A DNA stretch of 64,000 nt from Pampus argenteus (Eukaryota > Chordata > Actinopteri > Scombriformes > Stromateidae), in NCBI GenBank assembly GCA_036937835.1, contig CM072880.1, positions 17,256,001 through 17,320,000 of the forward strand. The letters run 5' to 3'. The position numbers were made by a program, and so were the translations under genes. The first letter of the stretch is position 1. Every line of letters starts with the position of its first letter. Under the pieces are notes generated by a model. The model had not been told where the DNA came from. It saw only the letters and a list, made by a program, of their open reading frames with translations, and did not search any database. Below, piece after piece: positions 20,466 through 30,707 of this stretch.

Positions 20466-21235
20466 GTAGTCCTAAACCTGATCAGATTATGGGACCAAGG
20501 CATACAGTAGACTGTGTGGCTGGGGTTAGGACCACCATAGATTTTCATGTTATTTTCATGTCCCACTTGCTGTCATTTCCTAAATTGTGATAAACTCTGA
20601 TCTTCTTAAATGAGAAAGAATACATGACATGCAATTAAGTTTTATTGATGGAAATCTGGAAAAGAAATCAATATGGCTTCTTACATTTTTAAGCATGCCT
20701 ACCAAATTTGAACTATTAAGTGACAGAATCAGAATGTGTGTGCTTCTACTGGCTGCGGATGCTCTGCGTAAAGGCTCTGTCACAGCTTTTCAACCTTAAC
20801 TATAAATCAACCGTTCTGACCATATTTCAACATTGATTCAATGTGATTTTGTGAATGCATCCAAAGAACCATGTTTTTAACTGCTGTTGACATTTTTTGA
20901 AGAAACTCAACTTCATTTAAGCTAAAAATCAGATATAAAAGTATGCATACCAAAACAATGAAACATACCTAAATGCAAATGAAGTGCAGCGTGGAAACCT
21001 CCATGAGCATTTGAAGCTAGGGGTTCCGTGATAACTGATCGGAGATCTGTAAGGCTCTGAACTGTCTTCGACTCTTCTCAGGTTAGCAATTGAGATCAAG
21101 GACCTTCAGATCCTTGGCGATATGCTCTTTCAGTTGCAGTACATAGTCTCCTAATGTGTCTCAGGACGACATCCGCCATATTGGTCCTTGAACTTCTGTG
21201 AAATGCTCCCTGAAGTAATGACCAGATCAGCCACT
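20466..21235. other. No gene seen
   Basis: Unremarkable AT-rich sequence without a supported frame. Confidence 0.5.
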
Positions 21236-21470
21236 GATTATCACTGATATCAAGGATATTCATCAAGGATTCATCATTCATCAAGGATTCATCATTCATC
21301 AAGTATATTGCTGATATCAAGGATATCGCTGATATCAAGGAAATCACTGATATCACGGATATCCCGGATATCCCGGATATCCCGGATACCAAGGATGTCA
21401 CGGATATCAAGGATATCACAGATATGCATATCCAGGACATCAGATATCTGACATCCTTGATATCATTATA
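21236..21470. repeat. 9-bp minisatellite (GGATATCNN)
   Basis: Units of GGATATCCC, GGATATCAA and GGATATCAC repeat with period 9, preceded by an 18-bp CATCAAGGATTCATCATT duplication. Because the period is a multiple of three, the minus strand shows an Ile-Ser-x tripeptide repeat, which I do not take as a gene. Confidence 0.85.
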
Positions 21471-21639
21471 ACATTATCACATCATTATTGTTCTTCTTAT
21501 TACCATCAACAACAACAGTAAAAGTTCATCAGGCTTTATAGGGTTAAGTTTTTGATGGGTGGAATCCTTTCAGAAGAGCCAATAGGAAACCTCAATGCAT
21601 GTGCTGTCCCCACCTCCTCATTAGCATTGTATTCCACCA

Positions 21640-22210
21640 GTTCTACTAGTGAATATTTGGACCCTTACTATTACTACTAGTAGGCCAAAAAGACACTTTT
21701 GCCCTTTCTTGGAGTACTAGTAAGGAACAAAATAACCCAACTAGTGCAACTAGTGGTTGTACTAGTAAGAGCCACAGTAGGGCCTTACTTCTACTACTAG
21801 TAACAGTGAGAATTCCCACTAGTAGTATAACTGAGAGCCGCAATGTCCACCAGTAGTACTAGTAATTTTGAAAGAGACATACTAGTATTTTCCCATGGGC
21901 TCACCACCCATGGGAGGGGTCTAACGGTGCAAAGAGAGATGGGCGGCAGTCGGAGGCGGGGACCCTGGCGGTCCCGCTGAAGTTGCTGCCCCCGCGACCC
22001 GACCACGGATAAGCGGAAGAAGACGAAACGAAACGAAACATACTAGTATTACTAGTAGACATTTTGATCCTCACTAGTAGTACTAGTAAGGTCAAAAACA
22101 TCTTACTAGTGCTATTAGGGGACATTATGTTTCTCACTAGTACTACTAGTAGGCATTCTTGCTGTTACTAGTAGTACTAGTAAGGTAAAATATACCTTAC
22201 TAGTACTACA
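21640..22210. repeat. Array of ACTAGTA/TACTAGT palindromes
   Basis: ACTAGT occurs roughly 20 times in 570 bp, often as the 15-bp palindrome ACTAGTAGTACTAGT or close variants, separated by 20-45 bp spacers that themselves differ. A Rex3-like fragment splits the array. I know of no standard name for it. It behaves like a short-period satellite in which the palindrome is kept and the spacers are not. Confidence 0.75.
21890..22037 (+). mobile_element. Rex3/RTE-like LINE 3' end, 148 bp
   Basis: GC-rich sequence with CACCCATGGGAGGGG, GGCGGGGACCCTGGCGGTCC and the ending GGATAAGCGGAAGAAGACG followed by GAAAC repeats matches the common fish Rex3/RTE-type 3' end. An exact 13-bp duplication ACATACTAGTATT flanks it (21877-21889 and 22038-22050), proving a target-primed insertion into the palindrome array. 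The family name is from memory of such ends; the insertion itself is certain. Confidence 0.7.
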
Positions 22211-22538
22211 AGTTAAATATTTTAAAAGGCCAAACATTTCTATGAATGAATGCTAAGCCTTTATAACTTCTTAAACCCGATCAGACAGAACGCTTCTTGC
22301 TGGTTGCAAAACACAAGGTGCACTGCACTGCCTTTTAACTATTAGTACTGTTTAAATTAATGAAAACAACTTACCTGGAGTTGCAAGTACTGCACTTCCA
22401 GGCCTGCTGTTTTCTGTTCAGATGGTAAGTAGAGTCAGTAAAATCATATACATACCCTTAGTACAGCAGGAAAATCTAAAGATTATTTTGTAGTACACAC
22501 CAGAATCCATGAATTGTCATGGAAATTGATTTAGCTTT

Positions 22539-22571
<33 letters not shown>

Positions 22572-23269
22572 TTGCTGAAAAATATTCTGACATGTAGAAA
22601 ACTTCAGACTGCAGTAGACAAATCAGAATATTTAAAAGAAAGACAGAATAACTAAATGGAACTACTGTATCAGTCTTACTGTTGGGTTCATGTTTTCCTT
22701 TTTACTATAACACACTTGAGGCAGCAAGTAAACCAGCCACACTTTGAGACAGGAGGCTGAGTACAGACCGAAAACAGAGACGCAACCTGTAATGCAAACT
22801 AATGCTACCTCCAAGTTAGACAACCATGTATGTCTTTGACCATGTGACTCCAGAATGACTGTAATTGGCAGGGCACAATCTTTTGTCTGTGCTTTCCAAT
22901 ACTATTGGATTCATTATTCATGTTTTAAATACAAAGACAATGTTGTGGTCTTGTTAGCTTTATGCAGAAAATCACTTAGTTTGTTTAGGAAAAGATCATT
23001 AAATGAATGATCAAATGATCATTTCTTTAAGAATAGAGAAATGTGGTGTGGTTTAAAGTTATTACTTCCTTAAAGTTAAGCGACCTTTGTCGTCATGGTT
23101 ACAGTAATAGTCATGGAGTTAAGGGGACAAGTTATGGTTTTTATATGACTTGGAATGTGACACTCACAGTTGCAAAAGAGTGTTGGATTACACACCACCT
23201 CCACATGAGGAAATGTGTCAACTTATATGGACGTCATCTGAACTGCAGCTTCTGTCACTCAAACACAAC
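22211..23269. other. No gene seen; A-rich tract
   Basis: An A/G-rich tract (A16 followed by GAAAA repeats) lies at about 22536-22571. No frame is supported. Confidence 0.55.
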
Positions 23270-23271
23270 TA

Positions 23272-23851
23272 CCGTATTTTTCAGACTATAAGGCGCATTT
23301 AAAATCATAACATTTTTTTAAAAAAATCAACAGTGCGCCTTATAATCCAGTGCACCTTGTATGACCTTTGGTTGTGTTTACTAACCTCGAACCGATTTTA
23401 TGTTGTACACATTACGGCTAATAATGTATCACTCTGCAGGTCAGGAGCCTTGCAGAGGCCGGAATCATCACTGAACTGCCCGGTGACAGCAATGAGACTG
23501 ACTCGGATAATGACAAGAGGGATTCGGGCATGTTGGACTCTAAAATCGCCCAACTGTTAAACTCTGAACAACGGTTTTGTATTTTTGTGTTAAAACTGTA
23601 CAATGTTGAGAGGGATCCGGTCATGTTTGATGTGGAAATCGCCCACTTAAACTTATATTTTTGTTAGTTGTGTTAGAGAGTTATAGTAAATTAGTTGAAT
23701 AAAGTTCGACTTATCCGACACACGTTTTGTTTTCGTTTATTGCACGTTAAAATCTAATGTGCCTTATGTGTGGACAATGACAGCAATTGACATGTTAATT
23801 GATACTGCCCTTTATAATCCAGTGCGCATTATGACCCCAAAAAAAATACAG
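23272..23851 (+). mobile_element. pogo/Tigger-like DNA transposon, non-autonomous
   Basis: The left end CCGTATTTTTCAGACTATAA and the right end (reverse complement CTGTATTTTTTTTGGGGTCA) are imperfect inverted repeats flanked by TA (23270-23271 and 23852-23853). The motif 'actataaggcgca' near the ends is shared by a widespread vertebrate family. An internal frame near 23455-23575 has an acidic transposase-tail look (ITELPGDSNETDSDND). Only about 580 bp remain, so most of the transposase is gone. TA duplication fits Tc1/mariner-pogo, and the exact family is uncertain. Confidence 0.5.
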
Positions 23852-23853
23852 TA

Positions 23854-25139
23854 TTTGTCGGTTTTGGGTATCTGACATTATGACCTATTGTCTCTTGTAT
23901 GTTTCGCTATATAGGAACAAGAAAGTAGTGTGCTACATTTCAGCCATTAGTATTGTAAATAAATATTAAAAAACAATAATTCATTATTCATAATTCAAAA
24001 TCCAAACTGATTTTAGATACTATACACTGAGCTAGTTGAAATGTGGGCCTGTGGGTACATTCTGATAGCACAAAAGAAACAGTTCCCTGTACCGTGGTTA
24101 TGAGCATCAATGTGTACTATCCAAGTCATTAACTTCATAATGACAGAATTTTTTCTGAGTAAATGAGCCACTTCATCTTCTGTGCTGTTAGTTATGCATT
24201 GAAGTGATTTTTATCTGTAGCAATTCAGCACTCACACCCACAGATAAGTAGCAGGAACAGATTAAAGTCATTCATTTCACACTCTCTATGTGGATGCATT
24301 CTTTCCTTTCCTCTCTGGCTCTCTCTCCCCCTCTGATCTCAAATATAATGATAATGAAATTCACACATGCCACTGGGTCAAACTAAGATCTCAATTCTAA
24401 AATGCAGATGTTTGGAATGAAGGATTGTGGTGACCATGTGTGGGGGCTGGGCCGCACTTCAGTTCCCTCTGTTGAACATGCAGCCTGCCAGTCCTCCATC
24501 ACCCATGCAGGGAGCAAGTTAACATGTCCACCTAACCCGCCCCCTGAGCTGAGCCAAGACACATCGCCAATTTCTCTGCTTTACAGGCTTTATTGAGATC
24601 AGGCCTACCATCCCTGCCAGCAGGCAGCATCCAGTCACTGGCACTAAGCGGTCCCTTGATATCAGGTGCGTGCAGATGAGGGTGATGAGGATGATGACGA
24701 GGCAGCCCAGTGGCACTCTACAGCACTCCAAGGATCAACTCTTAAAGCATGACTCTCCTCCAGTTTTACAGATGGGCAGCAGGGTTCCTCAGGAAACAGG
24801 TTTTGTCACCACGTGACCACAATTACATCCCTGAACTCTTTTTCTCATTTTTTATTTCCAATACAAAACATCTCTCAGTTGTGACTCCCTTTCTGTCCAT
24901 TCTGTCCATTCCAGTAGTATGTACCTGCATACAGCCTCTGTTGCAGCAGGTTGTGGACACCTCCATCCAACCAGTGATTCAAGTATTCTCTCACGACTCT
25001 AAATCAGAAAAAAAGTTTCAAAAAACTTCCCAGCCAAAATATTCAAAACACTGTGGAAGAAAAACGTGTGTCATGTTTGCACTGTATGTAAGAGTTTTAC
25101 ATTCAAAGACTTAATTATTAAAGACTCATTTACATATTA
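23854..25139. other. No gene seen
   Basis: Mixed-composition sequence. A 121-codon plus-strand frame at 24749-25114 has no recognisable domain and low-complexity Ser/Gln content, so I do not call it a gene. Confidence 0.45.
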
Positions 25140-25554
25140 TGTGACGGTTCCCTGTGTAATTGAGCGGGTGCTCCAATACCCAGCTGATTGGTGGAAACCT
25201 CTGGGCCCCAGTTAGTGAGAGTCTAAATATAGTATAGTATACATAAGTATAAATCTCCACCCATTAACTCTCTCTCTTTCTCTCTGGCAGGCTCCACCCA
25301 CCTCTCCAGGCTGCCTCATGGTTTTTGGTTTTCTTTGTTCTTATGGCACACAACATCTCACATCTACACATTTTCATCCATGCATACATGCACCTTCACC
25401 ACTGATTGACTGATTGACACACCCCATCGTTTCTTTGGTTTGTTTTTGGTAAAAAAATGTTTGTTTAGTTCTTTACAATAAATCATTTCCATTTTGGCCT
25501 TCAATCCGTGCCTCCCTTGTGTGTTTGTCATGGCTCTAGAGCCGGGTCGTGACA
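25140..25554 (+). repeat. 5' LTR of a Ty3/Gypsy element (SCAN-like Gag family)
   Basis: The segment starts TGTGAC and ends GTGACA, the inverted ends expected of an LTR. It has TATA-like sequence (about 25224-25250) and AATAAA near 25479. A tRNA-Pro primer site follows within five bases. No second LTR copy of this type was found, because the 3' half of the element has been replaced. Confidence 0.75.
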
Positions 25555-25558
25555 ACAT

Positions 25559-25572
25559 TGGGGGCTCGTCCA
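25559..25572 (+). promoter_or_regulatory. Primer binding site, tRNA-Pro type
   Basis: TGGGGGCTCGTCC is complementary to the 3' end of tRNA-Pro, the primer also used by murine-type gammaretroviruses and some Gypsy elements. It lies directly after the LTR end and fixes the start of the internal region. Confidence 0.75.
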
Positions 25573-26278
25573 TCTTGGTGATCTCTTTTGTTATGGCGTT
25601 TGTCAGTATTTGGTGCTACTTTGGTCTTGCTGCAGGGATAGGCCTGTTAGCTTGATAGCACATTTTGGTACAGGACCAATTGTTTGAAAGAAGTTGTGGT
25701 CCTACGACGTCATTTGTCTTTGTGAGGGTTTCCCTGGGGATTCCCAATGGTGTTCTGCATGTGTAGTGTCTCTTGTATTTGATAGTGGAAAATATGCATG
25801 TTTGTTCGGGAGTTGCGGTAATGGTTTGTTTGTGGCTAAAATTTGTTTTGTAGGCAGTAAGAGGTTTGGTTTTTCCTTGTGTATTTGAACTGGAAATCAA
25901 CGTAAGGTAAGTGTGGTCTAGTGGGTATATTTAATTGATGTGATCGGGTGTTCCCCTGTCACGCTCAGCGGCGTTACCTCTTTAGGTTTCGTCTTATTTG
26001 TTTTGTTAGTGTTGCGGTGACCGTGGTTAGAGCATTTTGTCTCAGGAGCACATCCATGGTTTAGGGTGGGTCGCCAGGTTCTGGTTGCCTTCCCTGGCCA
26101 TTGGGCGTCAGTGCAGAACTACCCACCACCAGTAACTGCATGAAGACTAGGGTTGAGCTTAGCTTAGTTTGTGGTTGAGGCAGTTAGTGGGGCACACTCG
26201 CTTCCTGTTCAGTCCAAATTGTATATCAAAATAGACTACACTTATAGTTTGCATTGATTTTCACACACACAAGTTGAC
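25573..26278 (+). other. Gypsy leader, non-coding
   Basis: GT-rich sequence between primer site and Gag start. No frame of its own is supported. Confidence 0.5.
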
Positions 26279-27400
26279 ATGAATATTGAGGAGTTCTTTG
26301 ATTCTCCTTCAGAGGAGCTTTTAGATTTGTGCACTAAAGAACAACTGCTGAAAATAGCAGAGCACTTTGATACTGATGTTGGAGACAAACGTTTTAAAGA
26401 GAGTGAAGGCTATTTTGAAGTCAAATTTATTTGAAAACAAAGTTTTACCTTCACCAATAGCTCCACCTGTTACCACGTTGTCTCCGACATTGACATCAGG
26501 TTTAACGTTTGAGCAACAAAAAGAATTGTTAATGCTTCAATTAGAACATGATAAGTTTAAGTTGAACGCAGAACTGGAAAAAGAGAAAATGTGGCAGCAG
26601 ACAGAGCAGGCCAAATTAGATATGGAGCACGCTCGGTTGACGTTGGTTAGAGAGAGAAAACTGTCAGCTAGTGATGCCAATAGGAATTTTTCTGATGACT
26701 TTGACGTTTTGGGAAACTTGCAGCTTTTGCCGAAGTTTTCAGAGAAGGATCCCGAGTCGTTTTTCTCATTGTTTGAACGAGTGGCCAAAGTGCGCAATTG
26801 GCCGGAGTCTGCGCGCACGAGTCTTATGCTCCAGTGTGTGCTGACTGGCAGGGCGCAGGAAGCTTATGCTGCATTAAATGACACTGAAAGTAAAAGTTAC
26901 TCTGCTGTGAAGTCAGCGGTGTTAAGAGCTTATGAGCTGGTTCCGGAAGCATATAGGCAACGGTTTCGGACATGGAAGAAAGGAGAAAATCAGAGTCATC
27001 TTGAGTTTGTACGAGACCTGAATTTACATTTCACTCGCTGGTATTCTGCATCGGACGTGAACAACTTTGAAGGTTTATGTGAACTCATGGTACTTGAACA
27101 GTTCAAGAGCTCTATTCCTGAGTGGCAACATATATCAGTGAACAGAAGGCAAAAAATGCAGGTGAAGCAGCTGCCTTGGCTGACGAATATGTGTTGACGC
27201 ATAGACTAGAGTGTAGATCTGCATATGATATTGGTGAAGGTGGTGCTGTCGGTGGTGTTGGATCTTTTACCCAGCAGGTTAAAACTTTTACAGGGGGAGG
27301 TAGACGTAATGGTGGATTGCGTGAACAGGTAAGAGTTTGCAAATACTGTCATAAACAAGGACATTGGAAGGCAGATTGCCATTTATTAAAACAGAGGCCT
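26279..27400 (+). pseudogene. gag: Gypsy Gag with SCAN-like capsid domain and zinc knuckle
   Basis: The start at 26279 gives MNIEEFFDSPSEELLDLCTK. After a frameshift near 26400 a coiled coil rich in Glu/Lys/Gln follows (26510-26680), then a helical capsid domain (FSEKDPESFFSLFERVAK to about 27120) of the kind from which vertebrate SCAN domains arose. A second frameshift near 27125 leads to a linker and a CCHC knuckle at 27338-27379 (CKYCHKQGHWKADC). Gag forms the particle and binds RNA. With three frames joined the protein would be about 370 residues. The family is close to Gmr1-like Gypsy elements by domain content. Confidence 0.75.
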
Positions 27401-27519
27401 ACAAATTCAACCTTTGACGCCCAAGTAAAAGGGGTAGGTTTGGCTGCACCTGTTCCCTTTGTCACCACTCCAGTTAAAGGTCCTGTGTTACAGACCAAAG
27501 ACTGTGGGACTGCAGATTT

Positions 27520-28046
27520 GGATCCGTATCGGCCCTTTATTTTGAAAGGTTTTGTGTCTATGGTAGGAAGTGCAGAAAAGGTGCCGGTGACAATTTTACG
27601 AGACACAGGCGCTTTTGACTCTTTCATTCAGGCTGGAGTTTTGCCGTTGTCTAAGGAGTCGGAAACTGGCAGTTCAGTTCCTGTTCGTGGGATGGATTTA
27701 AATGTATTGTTTGTTCCATTGCACAAGGTGATACTTGACTGTGACTTGTTTCAGGGGGAGGCTAAGTTGGCTGTACGCCCTGCGTTGCCGATCCAGGGCA
27801 TCTCTGTTATCCTGGGTAACGACTTGGTAGGTGCTCGTGTGTGGGCAGATGTAACTCCGCCTGTGGTGGTCTCTCCGGTGCCACGGATGGGAGTGGAACC
27901 GGATGAGAGTGAAACTGATTTTCCTGAGGCTTTCACAGCCTGTGCTGTAACGCGCCATGGCTGCGTTAAAAACGGAGTCTGCAACACAGTCAGATAAGGA
28001 AAATGGTTGTCAAAAATTTTCGTTACCCTTGTCTGATTTTGTTCAG
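27520..28046 (+). pseudogene. pro: Gypsy aspartic protease, truncated downstream
   Basis: In the frame open to 27997, LRDTGAFDSFIQ carries the retropepsin DTGA, and GISVILGNDLVG is the flap-distal element. A second frame (27957-28046) continues with KFSLPLSDFV and then changes abruptly into sushi-type Gag sequence. The protease core is complete, and the downstream pol of this family is missing at the junction. Confidence 0.75.
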
Positions 28047-28460
28047 ACAAGGGTAACGGGTCGGGAGGCCGCCAAGGCCTTGGTTTCCATGCGTCAAGGC
28101 ATGCGGAGTGTTATGGACTATGCCATTGAGTTCAGAACATTAGCAGCTGAGAGTGGATGGAACGAACCAGCTTTGGTGGATGCCTTTTTTAATGGGCTTT
28201 CAAGATCGACAAGAGATTGCGGGAGCGTGACCGGACCAGAAACTTCCCTTCAAGTCAGCAACCAGACACCTACCCTTCTTGGAGGTCCTCACCCAGACGC
28301 ATTCCGGCTCCAGAGCTCACGACCAACACCAGAACTCACCTGGAGGAACCTATGCAGATTGGACTCACTCGGCTTACTCCTGAGTAACGTCTACGAAGAC
28401 GCAACGAGGGTCGATGCATCTACTGCGCCCAGATGGGTCACTTCCTGGAGAATTGTCCCA
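28047..28460 (+). pseudogene. gag: Sushi-type Gag C-terminal part
   Basis: The capsid-like helix segment MDYAIEFRTLAAESGWNEPA ends in FFNGLS, a block conserved in sushi-ichi Gags and in their domesticated relatives (the Mart/RTL genes). The frame then drifts, and near 28414-28458 another frame shows the CCHC knuckle (CAQMGHFLENC). At least one frameshift separates the two. Matrix and most of capsid are absent. Confidence 0.75.
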
Positions 28461-28915
28461 TTCACCGCAGTACTCCCTCCCGTCAAACATCTGTGCAGGT
28501 ATGTGCTTCCCCTAGTAAGAACAGATCTTGCCGGCAGTTCTCTCACATCACACTCTCCTCAGAATCTCTGTCTCTCTCCCATACTGTTCTCATTGACTCT
28601 GGTGCTGATGCTAGTCTCATTGATGTGGACTTGGCCAAGAAGCTTAACCTCTCGTTTGTCCCTCTAGACACCCCCGTGCCTGCCACTGCCCTAGATGGCC
28701 ATGTGATGTATCTGGTTACCCACTGCACCTCTCCTGTATCTCTGATTTTTCCCGACTCGCACACAGAACAGATAACTTTCCACCTTTTTGAGGCACCGCA
28801 ACATCCTCTTGTGTTAGGCTTTCCTTGGTTAACTCTGCACAACCCTCACATAGACTGGGCCTCTGGCAAGGTTCTGTCATGGGGAGGCAACTGTAAGACG
28901 CAGTGTTTTTCAGCC
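28461..28915 (+). pseudogene. pro: Sushi-type aspartic protease
   Basis: Continuing the frame of the knuckle (open 28433-29068), VLIDSGADASLIDVDLAKKL carries the DSGA active site, and PLVLGFPWLTLHNPHIDW is the typical distal segment of sushi proteases. The domain appears complete. It would cleave Gag-Pol. Confidence 0.8.
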
Positions 28916-29690
28916 TGGAGGGGGTTTTCACCTCGCCCGAGGAGGTGGACAAAGAGGAGTTTCCTGACCTGTCTTCAGTTCCATCCTGCTACCTGGACCT
29001 TAAGCAGGTATTTAACAAAACTAAAGCCACTACACTTCCCCCTCACCGGCCTTATGATTGTTCCATAGTCTTACTTCCTGGTACCTCGCCCCCCCGTGGC
29101 CGCTTGTACTCAGTCAGGACCTGAGCAGAAAGCCATGGAGGAGTACATCGGAGCTGCTCTTAAGTCCAGGATCATGCGGCCTTCTTCATCTCCTGCTGGA
29201 GCAGGGTTTTTCTTTGTGGGGAAGAAGGACAAGACCCTCCGACCCTGCATTGACTATCGTGGACTCAACGACATTACTGTAATGAACAGGTATCCCCTTC
29301 CACTCATTTCCTCTGGATTTGAACTCCTTCAGGGGGCCAAGGTATTTACTAAATTGGATTTATGCAATGCTTACCACCTGGTCCGCATCAGGGAGGGGGA
29401 TGAGTGGAAGACTGCTTTCAACACTCCCACAGGACATTATGAGTATCTGGTAATGCCTTTTGGACTCACCAATGCCCCTGCTGTGTTTCAGGCATTGGTT
29501 AATGATGTTCTTCGTGAGTACTTGAATAAGTTTGTTTTTGTCTATCTAGATGACATTCTGATCTTCTCTCCTAATATTGAAACTCATGAGAAACATGTCC
29601 GGCAGGTATTGCAACAGTTATTATGTAATCAACTATTTGTCAAAGCTGAGAAGTGTGAATTTCATGTGCCTACAGTGTCTTTTTTGGGGG
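28916..29690 (+). pseudogene. pol: Sushi-type reverse transcriptase
   Basis: After a frame change near 28910, DLKQVFNKTKATTLPPHRPY opens the RT. In the 29096-29731 frame LRPCIDYRGLND, KLDLCNAYHLVRI, VMPFGLTNAPAVFQ and the active site YLDDILIFS follow. Catalytic aspartates are kept. RNase H should come next but is absent: the sequence jumps at about 29690 into integrase. Confidence 0.88.
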
Positions 29691-30240
29691 TTTGTGGTGT
29701 GGTGTCACCCCCGAACTGCGGGGCCCTGTGATTACTTGGGCTCATACTTCTCTGATTTCTTGTAATCCTGGTTTCCGCAGAACTCTGACCCGGGTCGGGG
29801 AGAGGTTTTGGTGGCCCGGTATGAGGAATGATGTCCGTGAGTATGTGGCAGCCTGCACAACCTGTGAGCAGAACAAGAGCAAGAATGCCCCCAGTGCTGG
29901 ACTTCTCCTGCCCCTTCCTGTGCCTCAGCGGCCCTGGTCGGACATTTCCCTCGACTTTGTGACCGGGTTACCACCCTCAGAGGGTGGTCTACCACTGTGA
30001 GTACTGTTGTACTCACAGTCGTAGACCGTTTCTCCAAGATGGTTCGGTTCATACCATTACCTAGCATTCCTTCTGCCAAAGAAATGGCAGAGGTGCTAAT
30101 GTCTCATGTTTGTCGAGTTTTTGGATTTCCAAAGAATGTCCTGTCTGACCGGGGCCCACAGTTTGTGGCTCAGTTCTGGAGGGCATTCTGCCAACTCATG
30201 GGTGCCACAGTTGTTCTGACCTCAGGCCACCATCCTCAAT
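29691..30240 (+). pseudogene. pol: Sushi-type integrase, truncated
   Basis: Frame 29692-30000 has the zinc-binding end (RFWWPGMRNDVREYVAACTT plus a second Cys of the HHCC finger) and the first core Asp region (SDISLDFVTGLP). After a stop at 29998-30000 a second frame has VVDRFSKMVRF and the second Asp (NVLSDRGPQFV), up to SGHHPQ just before the catalytic Glu. The Glu and C-terminal chromodomain are lost at the junction with fragment B. Confidence 0.82.
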
Positions 30241-30707
30241 GGTGTTTGGCATGGGGAGTTCTAGGACGGACACCGCCCAGGAACTCATGAACATGAACCA
30301 GGGCAACCAGACAGTGGTAGATTATTCCATTGATTTCCGTGTTCTGGCTCGCCGGAGTGACTGGAACGCTGCAGCCCTCCGAGACATCTTCCTGCACGGG
30401 CTTGCTATCCTCACATAGATTGGACAACAGGAGTCATCCTAGGGTGGAGCTCATCATGCCACCAGATCTGTCTGAAGCAAGTCTTCCACCAGCATGGTAC
30501 CGGATCTGGCAGGGGTCCCGCTCGAGTATCTTGACTTTAAAGAGGTGTTCAGCAAGACCAAGGCTACTTCTCTGCCTCCTCACCGTCCCTATGACTGTGC
30601 CATTGACCTGCAACCTGGCACATCACCTCCCAAGGGACGGCTGTATTCCTTGTCTGCCCCTGAGAGGGAGGCCATGGAGGCCTACATCAATGACTCATCG
30701 GCTGCTA
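30241..30707 (+). mobile_element. Sushi-type Ty3/Gypsy fragment B
   Basis: A Gag piece (VVDYSIDFRVLARRSDWNAA, about 30311-30370) lies upstream of an RT N-terminus (LDFKEVFSKTKATSLPPHRP to about 30710), with the protease region missing. It is a second, distinct sushi copy, since its Gag and RT differ from fragment A. It stops in mid-RT and passes into another Gypsy family. Confidence 0.75.

Larger units (their letters stand above)
28047..30240 (+). mobile_element. Sushi-type Ty3/Gypsy fragment A (chromovirus)
   Basis: It starts inside Gag (QGMRSVMDYAIEFRTLAAES) and carries a zinc knuckle, protease, reverse transcriptase without RNase H, and an integrase that ends in mid-core at about 30240. 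Both ends are abrupt, and no LTR or duplication is seen at either. It is fused to Gypsy sequence of other families on both sides. Confidence 0.8.

Noticed and set aside
21096..21440. 114-codon minus-strand frame with Ile-Ser repeats
   Set aside because: It is a translation of the 9-bp minisatellite with no start context or domain.
24749..25114. 121-codon frame just before the Gypsy LTR
   Set aside because: No domain, no codon pattern and no neighbour that would explain it.
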